In this document: positions 1 through 6,931 of the stretch, piece after piece
Layout of the letters: the number at the start of each line of letters is the position of its first letter
How positions within the stretch are numbered: the first letter of the stretch is position 1
Origin: Rhodanobacteraceae bacterium
GTDB taxonomy: Bacteria; Pseudomonadota; Gammaproteobacteria; Xanthomonadales; Rhodanobacteraceae
Direction: 5' to 3'
Assembly (NCBI GenBank): GCA_025928735.1
Contig: JAICIW010000031.1
Location: 1 to 11,945, forward strand
DNA length: 11,945 nt
Notes under the pieces: model-generated
Told to the model about the DNA's origin: nothing
Database searches by the model: none
What the model saw: only the letters and a program-made list of their open reading frames with translations
Program-made: the position numbers and the translations under genes

Positions 1-881
1 ACGGCTTTCACCTGCGGACCTGCGTCGATGGTGAAAAACACGCCCATGCCGTCGGCCTGCAGCGCGCGGACGCAGTGGATGCAATCGAGCGTCGCCCCGT
101 TCCAGTAGATGAGCGCAGGGCGTGTGGCGAGCATCACGGCGTGCATTGCAAGGCAACTCGCTTCGCTGACGTGCGCCAGCGTTTCGAAATCGCGCGTTTG
201 CACGGCGCTGCGCGCCGCGTCCAGATCGCCCGGCACGGTGGCGATCCAGTCGCGGTAATACGGCGACGTCCGTTGCGAGGTTTGCATGCCCGCGCGCGAA
301 TCGACCGCCTTCTTTTTGCGGTTCGTGATCGCGACCATGACCTTGAGCGGCCACGCCTTGGCATCCAGCAGCGGTGTCGCGAAAGCGTCCACGCCGTCGT
401 CGCGCGTGCCCGGCGCCATTTCCACGAAACCTCCGAAGACCGAACGCGCGGCCGAACCCGACCCGCGTCGCGCCAGTATCGAAAGCTCGCGTGCGTCGAG
501 GTGCAACCCCAGCGCACGATCCGCCGCGATCGCCAGCGCGGCAAAACCTGATGCCGACGAGGCCAAGCCTGCGCCGGTCGGAAAGTCGTTGCCGGTTTCG
601 ACGTGCGCGCAGGTTGTCACGCCTGCACGTGCGCGGAACAGGTCGAGGAAGGCGCCGATCTTGCGGCTTTGCACTTCGTCGTGCTCGCCATTCAACGCGA
701 TGTCGTCGGCATTCAGCGTGTCATTGAACCGCACGCGCGTGCGCGTGTGCAGCGCATCCAGCGTGATCGACAGCGAACCCGCGGCCGGCAGGTTCAGCGC
801 GACGTCGCGCTTGCCCCAGTATTTGACCAGCGCGATGTTGGGTTGGGCTTGTGCGGTGGCCTGCATCGGATGCGGTGTCAT
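1..881 (-). CDS. mvaD: Diphosphomevalonate decarboxylase, partial (3' end outside window)
   Basis: This GHMP-kinase-family enzyme converts mevalonate 5-diphosphate to isopentenyl diphosphate using ATP, the last step of the classical mevalonate pathway, in the cytosol. The reading frame runs from ATG at 881 to the left edge; 293 residues are visible and roughly 30-40 are missing. Seen directly: the substrate-binding start PNIALVKYWGKRD (residues 14-26), the ATP-binding glycine/serine loop PTGAGLASSASGFAALA (101-117), the arginine of GSGSAARSVFGG (Arg146, matching yeast Arg158) and an Asp in FFTIDAGP (Asp286, matching the yeast catalytic Asp302). All key residues are present, so it should be a true decarboxylase and not a kinase-like relative. 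Upstream of the ATG I see no strong ribosome site; Met6 (866) is a weaker start candidate. It lies 121 nt behind hpnA on the same strand and is likely the distal gene of the hopanoid operon. Mevalonate enzymes are rare in Gammaproteobacteria, which suggests an old transfer (inference). Confidence 0.94.
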   Translation of the reverse strand, partial: MTPHPMQATAQAQPNIALVKYWGKRDVALNLPAAGSLSITLDALHTRTRVRFNDTLNADDIALNGEHDEVQSRKIGAFLDLFRARAGVTTCAHVETGNDFPTGAGLASSASGFAALAIAADRALGLHLDARELSILARRGSGSAARSVFGGFVEMAPGTRDDGVDAFATPLLDAKAWPLKVMVAITNRKKKAVDSRAGMQTSQRTSPYYRDWIATVPGDLDAARSAVQTRDFETLAHVSEASCLAMHAVMLATRPALIYWNGATLDCIHCVRALQADGMGVFFTIDAGPQVKA

Positions 882-913
882 CACTTTTTGGCAAGGATGA
901 ATTTGTCGAGTTC

Positions 914-981
914 GTAGGGCGGGAGCAGCGCAGCGTATCCCGCCAACCGGGCGGCCCAGGGCGGGTTGTCACCCGCCCTAC
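914..981. repeat. Pair of inverted REP palindromes (BIME-like)
   Basis: Two palindromes, each headed by GTAG, face each other in the gap between hpnA and mvaD. On the + strand GTAG (914-917) precedes the stem GGCGGGA/TCCCGCC (918-924 with 938-944, 13-nt loop). On the - strand GTAG (981-978) precedes a 9-bp stem, AGGGCGGGT/ACCCGCCCT (958-966 with 971-979, TGTC loop). A GTAG or GGAG head beside a stem-loop is the hallmark of REP elements, and two in opposite orientation make a BIME; REPs are spread by RAYT transposases and are common in Xanthomonadales and Pseudomonas. In the leftward transcript these hairpins could protect or attenuate the RNA between hpnA and mvaD (inference). Copy number in the genome is unknown from this window. 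Confidence 0.65.
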
Positions 982-1002
982 ATGAAGCGAGGGACTGGGC
1001 GG

Positions 1003-1995
1003 CTAGCTGCAGTATCCGTTGTCCCGGAACCATTGTATTGCGTCGGCCAGCGCTTCCCGCGCCGGGCGCGCGCTGTAGCCGAGTTCGGTTTCGGCACGCC
1101 GGCTCGAAAAATACATCCGATGCCGGGAAAGCTTGACGCCGTCCACCGTGACATTCGGTGCGGTGCCGGTCACGCGCGCCCATGCCTCGGCCACGTAGGC
1201 AACCGGCAATACGACGGCGTGCGGCAACTGCAGCCACGGCCTGCGGCGACCGGTTAGTTCGGCGACCGCGCCGAGGATCGATCGCAAACTCATGTTCTCG
1301 CCGCCCAGCACGTAACGGCGTCCGCGCTGGCCGCGTTGGTAGGCGAGCACGTGACCTTCGGCAACGTCGTCGACGTGTACGACGCACAGCCCGGTGTCGA
1401 CAAACGCCGGCATCCGTCCGCGCGCGGCATCGAGGATCATCCGGCCCGTCGGCGTCGGCTTGCGGTCGCGCGGGCCGATGGGCGCCGCCGGGTTCACGAT
1501 CACGATGCCGGCGCCGACGCGCGCGCAGCGGCGCACCAGCGCTTCCGACAGGAACTTGGAGCGCTTGTAGGCGCCGATCATGTCGGCGAGATGCACGGGC
1601 GTGTCTTCGTCCGAGGGCGTGCCGTCGTGGTGCAGGCCCAGCGTGGCCACACTGGAGGTGTGCACGATGCGACGGACGCCGCATCGTTGCGCCGCCAGCA
1701 GGATGTTGTGGGTGCCCCGCACGTTGGCTTCCAGGATCTCGCGCGGATCGCGCGCCCACAGCCGGTAATCGGCGGCGACGTGGAACAGTCCTTCGCAACC
1801 TTGCAGCGCGCGTTCCAGCGACACAGGATCCAGCAAGTCGCCGCGCACAGCTTCGACGCCCAGTCCTTCAAGATTTGTCGTATCGCTCGACGGACGCACC
1901 AGCGCGCGCACGGAATAGCCGTGCTGCAACAATGCGCGCGCCACGGCCGAGCCCACGAATCCGTTGGCGCCGCTGACCAGGACGCGGCCGCTCAT
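1003..1995 (-). CDS. hpnA: HpnA, hopanoid-associated NAD-dependent epimerase/dehydratase
   Basis: This is a 330-residue extended short-chain dehydrogenase/reductase of the hopanoid-associated sugar epimerase type, cytosolic. The Rossmann dinucleotide motif is VSGANGFVGSAVA (residues 7-19), the DLLD element is at 53-56, HVAADY at 72-77, the catalytic serine region is HTSSVATLG (112-120) and the active-site YKRSK is at 143-147 (Tyr143, Lys147). The length matches the family. HpnA genes sit in many hopanoid clusters, but their exact reaction is not settled; a role in modifying the sugar-derived side chain of extended hopanoids is the usual proposal. The ATG at 1995 overlaps the hpnG stop codon as ATGA, with no Shine-Dalgarno sequence in the 20 nt upstream, so translation is probably coupled to hpnG. 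TAG stop at 1003-1005. Confidence 0.93.
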   Translation of the reverse strand: MSGRVLVSGANGFVGSAVARALLQHGYSVRALVRPSSDTTNLEGLGVEAVRGDLLDPVSLERALQGCEGLFHVAADYRLWARDPREILEANVRGTHNILLAAQRCGVRRIVHTSSVATLGLHHDGTPSDEDTPVHLADMIGAYKRSKFLSEALVRRCARVGAGIVIVNPAAPIGPRDRKPTPTGRMILDAARGRMPAFVDTGLCVVHVDDVAEGHVLAYQRGQRGRRYVLGGENMSLRSILGAVAELTGRRRPWLQLPHAVVLPVAYVAEAWARVTGTAPNVTVDGVKLSRHRMYFSSRRAETELGYSARPAREALADAIQWFRDNGYCS

Positions 1996-2705
1996 GCAGC
2001 GAGCGCTGCCGCGGTCGCAAGTGAACGGCGCGCACGCCGGAAATCGCGCGACAGCGCCCGCGCCGCGCGCCACGTGACGGGGCCGCCGAGCGCGATCGCC
2101 GACACCATCCGCAGCGACCAGCCGCGATCGGCGCCTTCGAGCGCGCCGGCCATGGCCGCGGGCAGTTCGCGATCGACCGGATCGCAAATCGCCTTGACCG
2201 CCACGAACGGCAGCTTCGCACGCGCCGCGACCGCGGCGATGGGTGCGGCTTCCATGTCGACGGCGAGCGCATGGCTGCGGATCGCCAGCGCCTGCTTGTC
2301 GGCCGTGGTTGCGACCGGCTGCGGCGTCGACCACAGGATTCCGCGGCGCACGCGCAGGCTTGCGGACAGCAGTTCGGCGAGCTGTGCGGCGAGGTCGGCG
2401 TCCGCGGCAAAGCCCGGATCATCACGCATGTAGCAGATGTGATCGGGAATCAGAACGTCACCTGCAACCAGGTCGGGCGTCAGCGCGCCTGCCACGCCCC
2501 AGTTTGCGAGTCGCGCGACATCACAGGCGAGCAGGCGTTCGGCCGCGCGCATCGCGTTGTGCGGGCCCATGCCCGACACCGCCACCCAGCCGTTGCGCCA
2601 GCGCGCGCATTCACCGATGCCGATGCCGCGTACACCGATGCTGTGCGCCTCCGCCGGCAGGGCGACGATCAAGCCGACCCCCTCAGGACTGGCGGATGCG
2701 GACAT
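1992..2705 (-). CDS. hpnG: HpnG, adenosylhopane nucleosidase/phosphorylase
   Basis: This 237-residue protein of the purine nucleoside phosphorylase/nucleosidase superfamily is the hopanoid-cluster member HpnG. It removes adenine from adenosylhopane on the way to ribosylhopane and bacteriohopanetetrol. Visible motifs are LIVALPAEAHSIG near the start, VSGMGPHNA (about 43-51), the ANWGVAGAL stretch that matches the family core, and VDMEAAPIAAVA followed by VAVKAICDPVD, the nucleoside-binding and catalytic region. Start choice is uncertain. ATG at 2705 overlaps the end of shc by 23 nt and has no clear ribosome site. TTG at 2672 lies just after the shc stop, preceded by GAGGGGG at close spacing, and would begin the protein at LIVALPAEA, where homologues tend to start. 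The substrate-making enzyme HpnH is not in this window. Its stop overlaps the hpnA start. Confidence 0.88.
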   Translation of the reverse strand: MSASASPEGVGLIVALPAEAHSIGVRGIGIGECARWRNGWVAVSGMGPHNAMRAAERLLACDVARLANWGVAGALTPDLVAGDVLIPDHICYMRDDPGFAADADLAAQLAELLSASLRVRRGILWSTPQPVATTADKQALAIRSHALAVDMEAAPIAAVAARAKLPFVAVKAICDPVDRELPAAMAGALEGADRGWSLRMVSAIALGGPVTWRAARALSRDFRRARRSLATAAALAA

Positions 2706-4623
2706 TGCGATAGCGCACCAGGGCCCAGTACGGGAAATAGCGGCTGTAGCCGTGGTACTTCAGATAGAACACGCGCGGGAAGCCGGGGGCATTGAAACGC
2801 GCGTCGTGCCACTCCCCGCCGGCTTGCGTCTTCAGAAGATATTCGATGCCGCGCGCTACCGCAGGGCTTTCCGCTTCGCCGGCCGACATCAACGCCAGCA
2901 ACGCCCACGCGGTCTGCGCGGGCCCGCTGCGCGCGCCGCGTCCGCGCAGTTCCGGATCGAGATAACTGTCATTGCCTTCGCCCCAGCCGCCGTCGGCTTG
3001 CTGCACCGACTTCAGCCAGCTCACCGCGCGCCGGATCGTCGGCTCGTCCGCGGAAACGCCCGCGGCGCGCAGCGCCACCAATGCCGACCACGTTCCGTAG
3101 ATGTAATTGGTGCCCCAGCGCCCGAACCACGCGCCTTCCGGCGTCTGTTCGTCCAGCAGGAAACGCGTGACGCGTTCGCGCGCGGCGTGATCGGAGGCCC
3201 GATCGAGCAACGACAGCAGCGTCAGCACCCGACCGCTGACATCGCTGGTGGGCGGGTCCAGCAGTGCGCCGTGGTCGGCGAACGGAATCTGGTTCAACCA
3301 TTGGTGATCGTTGTCGGCGTCGAACGCGGCGAAGCCGCCGTTCTTCGACTGCATCCCGCACAGCCAATCGGTGGCGCGATCGATCGCGTGCGCGAACTTC
3401 TCCGGTTCCGGCGACTGGTGCAGTGCGCGCGCCGCGACCGCAGTGTCGTCGAGATCGGGATACGCATCGTTCGTGTACTGGAAGGCCCAGCCGCCGCCCG
3501 CGAGCTGCGGACGGTATTCGCGCCAGTCGCCCGGCTCGTCGAGCAGTTGCCGCGACAGCAGCCAATCCAGCGCGCGGTGCTGGGCATCGGGCGGCGCGTC
3601 GCGGTCTTCCTGCAACGCGAGACAGGTCAATCCGGTATCCCACACCGGCGACACACACGGCTGGCACCACGCTTCATGATCGTGCACCACCAGCAGGTCG
3701 TCGATGGCCTTGCGGGTTTCGCGCCGGGCCGGATGTTCGCCCGGATAGCCCATCAGGGCCAGCGCTTCGTAGGCGTTCACCATCGCCGGGAAAATCGCGC
3801 CCAGCCCGCCGTCGCCGTTGCGGCGCTCGAGAATCCAGGCTTCGGCGCGTTTCAGCGCGCGTCGACGCAGGTGCTTCGGAATCAGGCGTTCCAGATGGCG
3901 AATGATTTTCTCGCCCGCGAACAGGACGCGATTCAACAGCGAGCGCGAATGGAAGTAATGCTTTTCCTCTTCGGGCGGCGTGACGAACAGCTCGGGGATG
4001 CGCACGCCGCGCGGATTGGCCGCGCGCGGCTTCAGGGTGGTCAGTACCGACAACGGCACCATTACCGTGCGCGACCAGTACGACACCTTGCCGAGATGGA
4101 ACGGGAACCAGCGTGGCAGCAGCACGATTTCCACCGGCAGGAACGGCACGCCGCGCCACGGCAGCTCGCCGAACAGCGCCAGCGCGATGCGCGTAAAGAC
4201 GTTGCTGCGCGCCGCGCCGCCGTGCGCGAGGATCGCCGCACGTGCCTTCGCCATGTGCGCCGCGTCGGCGTGATCACCGGCCAGCTTCAGCGCGTAATAG
4301 CACTTCACGCTGCAGCTCACGTCCAGCGCGCCGCCGGGATAGAGCGGCCAGCCGCCGTCGCGCGATTGGTGGTTGCGCAGGTATTCGGCAAGTCGCGATT
4401 CCAGCAGGCGGTCGGATTCGCCGAGGTAATGCAACATGAGAATGTATTCGGCGGGAATCGTGCAGTCGGCTTCGAGTTCGAATTGCCAGCAACCGTCCGC
4501 GCGCTGGTGCGAGAGGATGTTCGCGCGCGCGGCCTCGATCGCCGCGGTCAGGCGATCGCGCGCACCAGTGTCGACGCGATTGACCGCGGGGCGATAGTGC
4601 GGAATGCCGGAATCGGGCGCCAT
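2683..4623 (-). CDS. shc: Squalene-hopene cyclase
   Basis: This 646-residue class II triterpene cyclase folds squalene into hopene or diplopterol by protonation, and acts as a monotopic protein on the inner face of the membrane. The acid motif is DLDDTA at 390-395, with Asp392 matching the proton-donating Asp376 of the Alicyclobacillus enzyme. Several QW-type repeats are readable: HQRADGCWQF (39-48), HQSRDGGWPLY (85-95), QSKNGGFAAF (425-434), QTPEGAWFGRWG (493-504) and QQADGGWGEG (541-550). The C-terminus has the PGFPRVFYLKYHGYSRYFP segment (613-631) typical of bacterial cyclases. The length is normal for the family. The ATG at 4623 lies 15 nt after the squalene synthase stop, and GAGGG overlapping that stop can serve as ribosome site. 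The gene end overlaps hpnG. Substrate comes from the gene directly upstream. Confidence 0.98.
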   Translation of the reverse strand: MAPDSGIPHYRPAVNRVDTGARDRLTAAIEAARANILSHQRADGCWQFELEADCTIPAEYILMLHYLGESDRLLESRLAEYLRNHQSRDGGWPLYPGGALDVSCSVKCYYALKLAGDHADAAHMAKARAAILAHGGAARSNVFTRIALALFGELPWRGVPFLPVEIVLLPRWFPFHLGKVSYWSRTVMVPLSVLTTLKPRAANPRGVRIPELFVTPPEEEKHYFHSRSLLNRVLFAGEKIIRHLERLIPKHLRRRALKRAEAWILERRNGDGGLGAIFPAMVNAYEALALMGYPGEHPARRETRKAIDDLLVVHDHEAWCQPCVSPVWDTGLTCLALQEDRDAPPDAQHRALDWLLSRQLLDEPGDWREYRPQLAGGGWAFQYTNDAYPDLDDTAVAARALHQSPEPEKFAHAIDRATDWLCGMQSKNGGFAAFDADNDHQWLNQIPFADHGALLDPPTSDVSGRVLTLLSLLDRASDHAARERVTRFLLDEQTPEGAWFGRWGTNYIYGTWSALVALRAAGVSADEPTIRRAVSWLKSVQQADGGWGEGNDSYLDPELRGRGARSGPAQTAWALLALMSAGEAESPAVARGIEYLLKTQAGGEWHDARFNAPGFPRVFYLKYHGYSRYFPYWALVRYRNVRIRQS

Positions 4624-4638
4624 GGCGTCAGCAGGCCC

Positions 4639-5775
4639 TCATTTGTAGGTAAAAGCCTGCGCGGGGCCGCATGCATCGCTGCGCGGCCACGCGCTGTGCG
4701 GGTCGGGCAGCAATCCGCGCCAGTCGCTTGCCAGCGCCTGCAGTGGCAGGCCGTCCGCCATGCGCGCGAACCAGCGCTGCAGCACGCGGCTGTAGCCCGC
4801 GAATAGATGGGTGACGATCACGATCTTCTTGACGACTTGCCGCGACACCTTCACCTGTGCGCCGGCCGTGAAATCCGGCTTGGCCAGGATCGAACCGAGC
4901 GTGCGCATCGCGAGTCCCAGTGCGATCAGGCAGAAGCGCCGGATGCCCACCTCTTTTTCGGGTATCAGCAAGGTGTAGTCGAGCGCGTTGCGAAGATGGC
5001 TGTGGGCGACGCCGATCAGTTGTGCGTAGGCCTTGCCGAATGCATCCGGCACGGCGTTGCGGCGGATGTCTTCCAGTTCCACGCCGGCGCGGGCAAACAG
5101 GTCGTGCGGCAGCCAGCAGGCGCCACGATCGCGATCCTCCCAGAAGTCCTTGAGGATGTTGGTCATCTGCAGACCTTGCCCGAATGACACGTCCAGCGCC
5201 GACAGCTCTTCGCGCCGCTCGGCGATGCGCGGCGAGTAATCGCAAAAGAGGTCCGTGAGGGTCTGGCCGACAATGCCGGCGACGTAATAGCAATAGCGAT
5301 CCATCTCGCGCATGTCGGCGAGGCCGGCCCTGCTGGTGCGGCGCTCGAAGCTCGGCATGCCGGTGCACATCGTGCGAATACAGCGCGCCAGCGAATCGCG
5401 CTGCGCCGGATTGAAGCCGTCGGTGACCTGGACGATTTCCGCGGTGTGCGCGACCAGGTCGCGTTCAGCGGCGAGTGTGTTGCCGACGAGCAGCGGCGCC
5501 AGGTCGCGCGCGAACGATGCCGGGTCTTCCGTGGCCTCCACCACCCGCGTGAAGCGGTCGTGGAACTGCTGCTTGACGTCGCCAGGCAGCGCGTTCTCGT
5601 CTTCGATGGTGTCGGCGATCCGGCACAACAGATACGCATTCGCGATCACCGTGCGCAGGCGCACGTCGAGTTGCGGAATGGTCAGTGCAAAGGTGCGCGA
5701 TACCTCTGGCAGAATGCGTGCCTGGTAGCCGTGGGCACCGCGCCGCGATCCACTGGCGAAAGCTTGGGCGATCAT
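4639..5775 (-). CDS. sqs: Squalene synthase (single-enzyme, eukaryote-like type)
   Basis: This 378-residue head-to-head prenyl synthase should join two farnesyl diphosphates to presqualene diphosphate and reduce it to squalene with NADPH. Motifs fit squalene synthase better than phytoene synthase or HpnC/HpnD: SRTFALTIPQL (26-36), the first Asp-rich motif DTIED (55-59, human DTLED), Tyr161 in MDRYCYYVAGIVG (human catalytic Tyr171), and the second motif TNILKDFWED (205-214). No C-terminal membrane anchor is evident. The ATG at 5775 is chosen because AGGAG lies 9 nt upstream; the frame stays open further upstream, and ATG 5826 would add 17 residues, but that stretch looks like leader. It is the first gene of the leftward operon, divergent from ispA, which makes its substrate. 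No hpnC, hpnD or hpnE is present here, in agreement with a one-enzyme route to squalene. Confidence 0.92.
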   Translation of the reverse strand: MIAQAFASGSRRGAHGYQARILPEVSRTFALTIPQLDVRLRTVIANAYLLCRIADTIEDENALPGDVKQQFHDRFTRVVEATEDPASFARDLAPLLVGNTLAAERDLVAHTAEIVQVTDGFNPAQRDSLARCIRTMCTGMPSFERRTSRAGLADMREMDRYCYYVAGIVGQTLTDLFCDYSPRIAERREELSALDVSFGQGLQMTNILKDFWEDRDRGACWLPHDLFARAGVELEDIRRNAVPDAFGKAYAQLIGVAHSHLRNALDYTLLIPEKEVGIRRFCLIALGLAMRTLGSILAKPDFTAGAQVKVSRQVVKKIVIVTHLFAGYSRVLQRWFARMADGLPLQALASDWRGLLPDPHSAWPRSDACGPAQAFTYK

Positions 5776-5937
5776 TCTGCTGGTCTCCTGCGGCACATCG
5801 TCAGCCGACTTCGTGATCGTACGCATTGTGCGTGAAGATAAGGTGGAAGTCGCGCGGAAATTGCTTTGACACGCAAGCGCCGCCCTCGCTAGGCTCGCGG
5901 CGATTCGCGGCCGCGCCGCCGGACAAGGAGTGGGTCG
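5776..5937. promoter_or_regulatory. Divergent control region between squalene synthase and ispA
   Basis: This 162-nt gap lies between two divergent starts and must hold the promoters for both ispA (rightward) and the hopanoid operon (leftward). The rightward promoter is readable and listed separately. For the leftward one, the best -10 candidate is TTATCT (- strand, 5841-5836), but no good -35 sits upstream of it, so an activator or another sigma factor may be needed (inference). The close placing would let one regulator adjust FPP supply and FPP use together. No clear operator was found. Confidence 0.5.
5866..5895 (+). promoter_or_regulatory. Sigma-70 type promoter of ispA
   Basis: A consensus -35 TTGACA (5866-5871) is followed after 18 bp by TAGGCT (5890-5895), a -10 form often seen in GC-rich gammaproteobacteria. 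Transcription would start near 5902, leaving a leader of about 36 nt with the ribosome site AAGGAG (5925-5930) ahead of the ispA ATG. The strong -35 suggests constitutive expression. Confidence 0.6.
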
Positions 5938-6822
5938 ATGTCGTTTGCCGATCGGGTGCCGGAATATCTCGAACGCGTCGAGCGCGCGCTGGATGCGCGG
6001 CTGCCCGCGGCCGGCGCGCGACCCGCGTCCCTGCATGCCGCGATGCGCTACGCGGCACTCGGTGGCGGCAAGCGTATCCGGCCATTGCTGTGCTATGCGA
6101 GTGGCGAAGTGCTGGGCGTCGCACCCGAGCGTCTGGACGATGCCGCGTGCGCGGTCGAATGCGTGCACGTGTTCTCGCTGGTGCACGACGACTTGCCCGC
6201 AATGGATGACGACGCGCTGCGACGCGGCAAGCCGTCCACGCATGCGGCCTTTGGCGAGGCGACCGCAATCCTGGCCGGCGACGCACTGCACACGCGCGCA
6301 TTCGAAATCCTTGCTCGCGACGGCACGCGCGAGGTCATCGAACGGCTGGGCATGATCGCGATCCTCGCCAGCGCTGCCGGTTCCGAAGGCATGACCGGCG
6401 GGCAGGCGGTGGATCTCGAGTCCGAAGGCATGCAACTCGCCGTCGCGGACCTCGAAGCACTCGATCGCGACAAGACCGGCATGCTGATCCGCGCGGCGGT
6501 GCTGATGCCGACTTGCGCGGCCACAGGGTTTGCGAGCGCCTCGCGCGACGCACTCGATCGTTTTGCCGAATGCATGGGACTCGCGTTCCAGATCAAGGAC
6601 GACGTGCTGGACGTCGAAGGGGAACAGGCCCTCACCGGCAAGACCCACGGTGCCGACGCCGCCCGCGGCAAGGCCACGTATCCGTCGTTGATGGGGATGG
6701 ATAACGCCAAGCGCCGCGCCGACGCGTTGTACGCGGACGCGCTGGCTGCGCTCGATCGCTTCGGCGGTGCCGCCGAACCGCTGCGCTGGATGGCCCGCTA
6801 CATTGTCCACAGGGATCGCTGA
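5938..6822 (+). CDS. ispA: Farnesyl diphosphate synthase (polyprenyl synthetase family)
   Basis: This 294-residue cytosolic trans-prenyltransferase condenses DMAPP and two IPP to farnesyl diphosphate. Visible are the GGGKRIRPLL motif (42-51), the first Asp-rich motif HDDLPAMDDD (83-92) with the two-residue insertion of type II bacterial FPP synthases, the GMTGGQAVDL helix (151-160), the DKTG lysine motif (178-181) and the second Asp-rich motif QIKDDVLD (218-225). A bulky Phe79 stands five residues before the first Asp, as expected for an enzyme that stops at C15. The length is normal. ATG at 5938 has AAGGAG seven nt upstream. It diverges from squalene synthase, the main consumer of its product here; FPP also feeds quinone and undecaprenyl-phosphate synthesis. 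I see no strong terminator behind it. Confidence 0.95.
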   Translation: MSFADRVPEYLERVERALDARLPAAGARPASLHAAMRYAALGGGKRIRPLLCYASGEVLGVAPERLDDAACAVECVHVFSLVHDDLPAMDDDALRRGKPSTHAAFGEATAILAGDALHTRAFEILARDGTREVIERLGMIAILASAAGSEGMTGGQAVDLESEGMQLAVADLEALDRDKTGMLIRAAVLMPTCAATGFASASRDALDRFAECMGLAFQIKDDVLDVEGEQALTGKTHGADAARGKATYPSLMGMDNAKRRADALYADALAALDRFGGAAEPLRWMARYIVHRDR

Positions 6823-6931
6823 AGCCTGCCGATTGGCAAGCGCCCGGCACCATCGGGTGAATCCTTCCGGGCTTGCATCGCGCCCCATGAAGCCCGACAC
6901 TTGCGCTCATCTGGAGACCGGCCTGTAGCCG
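6823..6931. other. Intergenic gap with short palindromes
   Basis: This is the 109-nt gap between ispA and the TPR protein gene. It holds a hairpin ACCGGC-CTGTA-GCCGGT (6917-6933) that runs into the next gene's annotated GTG start, followed by a perfect palindrome GCCCCGGGGC (6938-6947). No convincing promoter or U-tailed terminator was found, so read-through from ispA is possible. Confidence 0.45.

Noticed and set aside
881..1798. 305-codon - strand frame over hpnA and the gap
   Set aside because: It is an out-of-frame Arg-rich shadow of hpnA; its tail runs through the REP pair and stops at the mvaD start.
1336..2433. 365-codon + strand frame
   Set aside because: Antisense to hpnA and hpnG; low-complexity composition and no motif.
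2557..4806. Open frame of 749 codons on the + strand
   Set aside because: It lies antisense to shc, whose cyclase motifs are unmistakable; the translation is Arg/Ala/Gln-rich without domains, as expected for a GC-rich shadow frame.
5776..6900. Upstream extension of the squalene synthase frame across ispA (753 codons in all)
   Set aside because: The added part is antisense to ispA and has no domain; AGGAG before ATG 5775 and the family length place the start there.
6865..6905. Possible promoter for the TPR gene (TTGCAT with GACACT)
   Set aside because: Only three of six -10 positions match; too weak to annotate.
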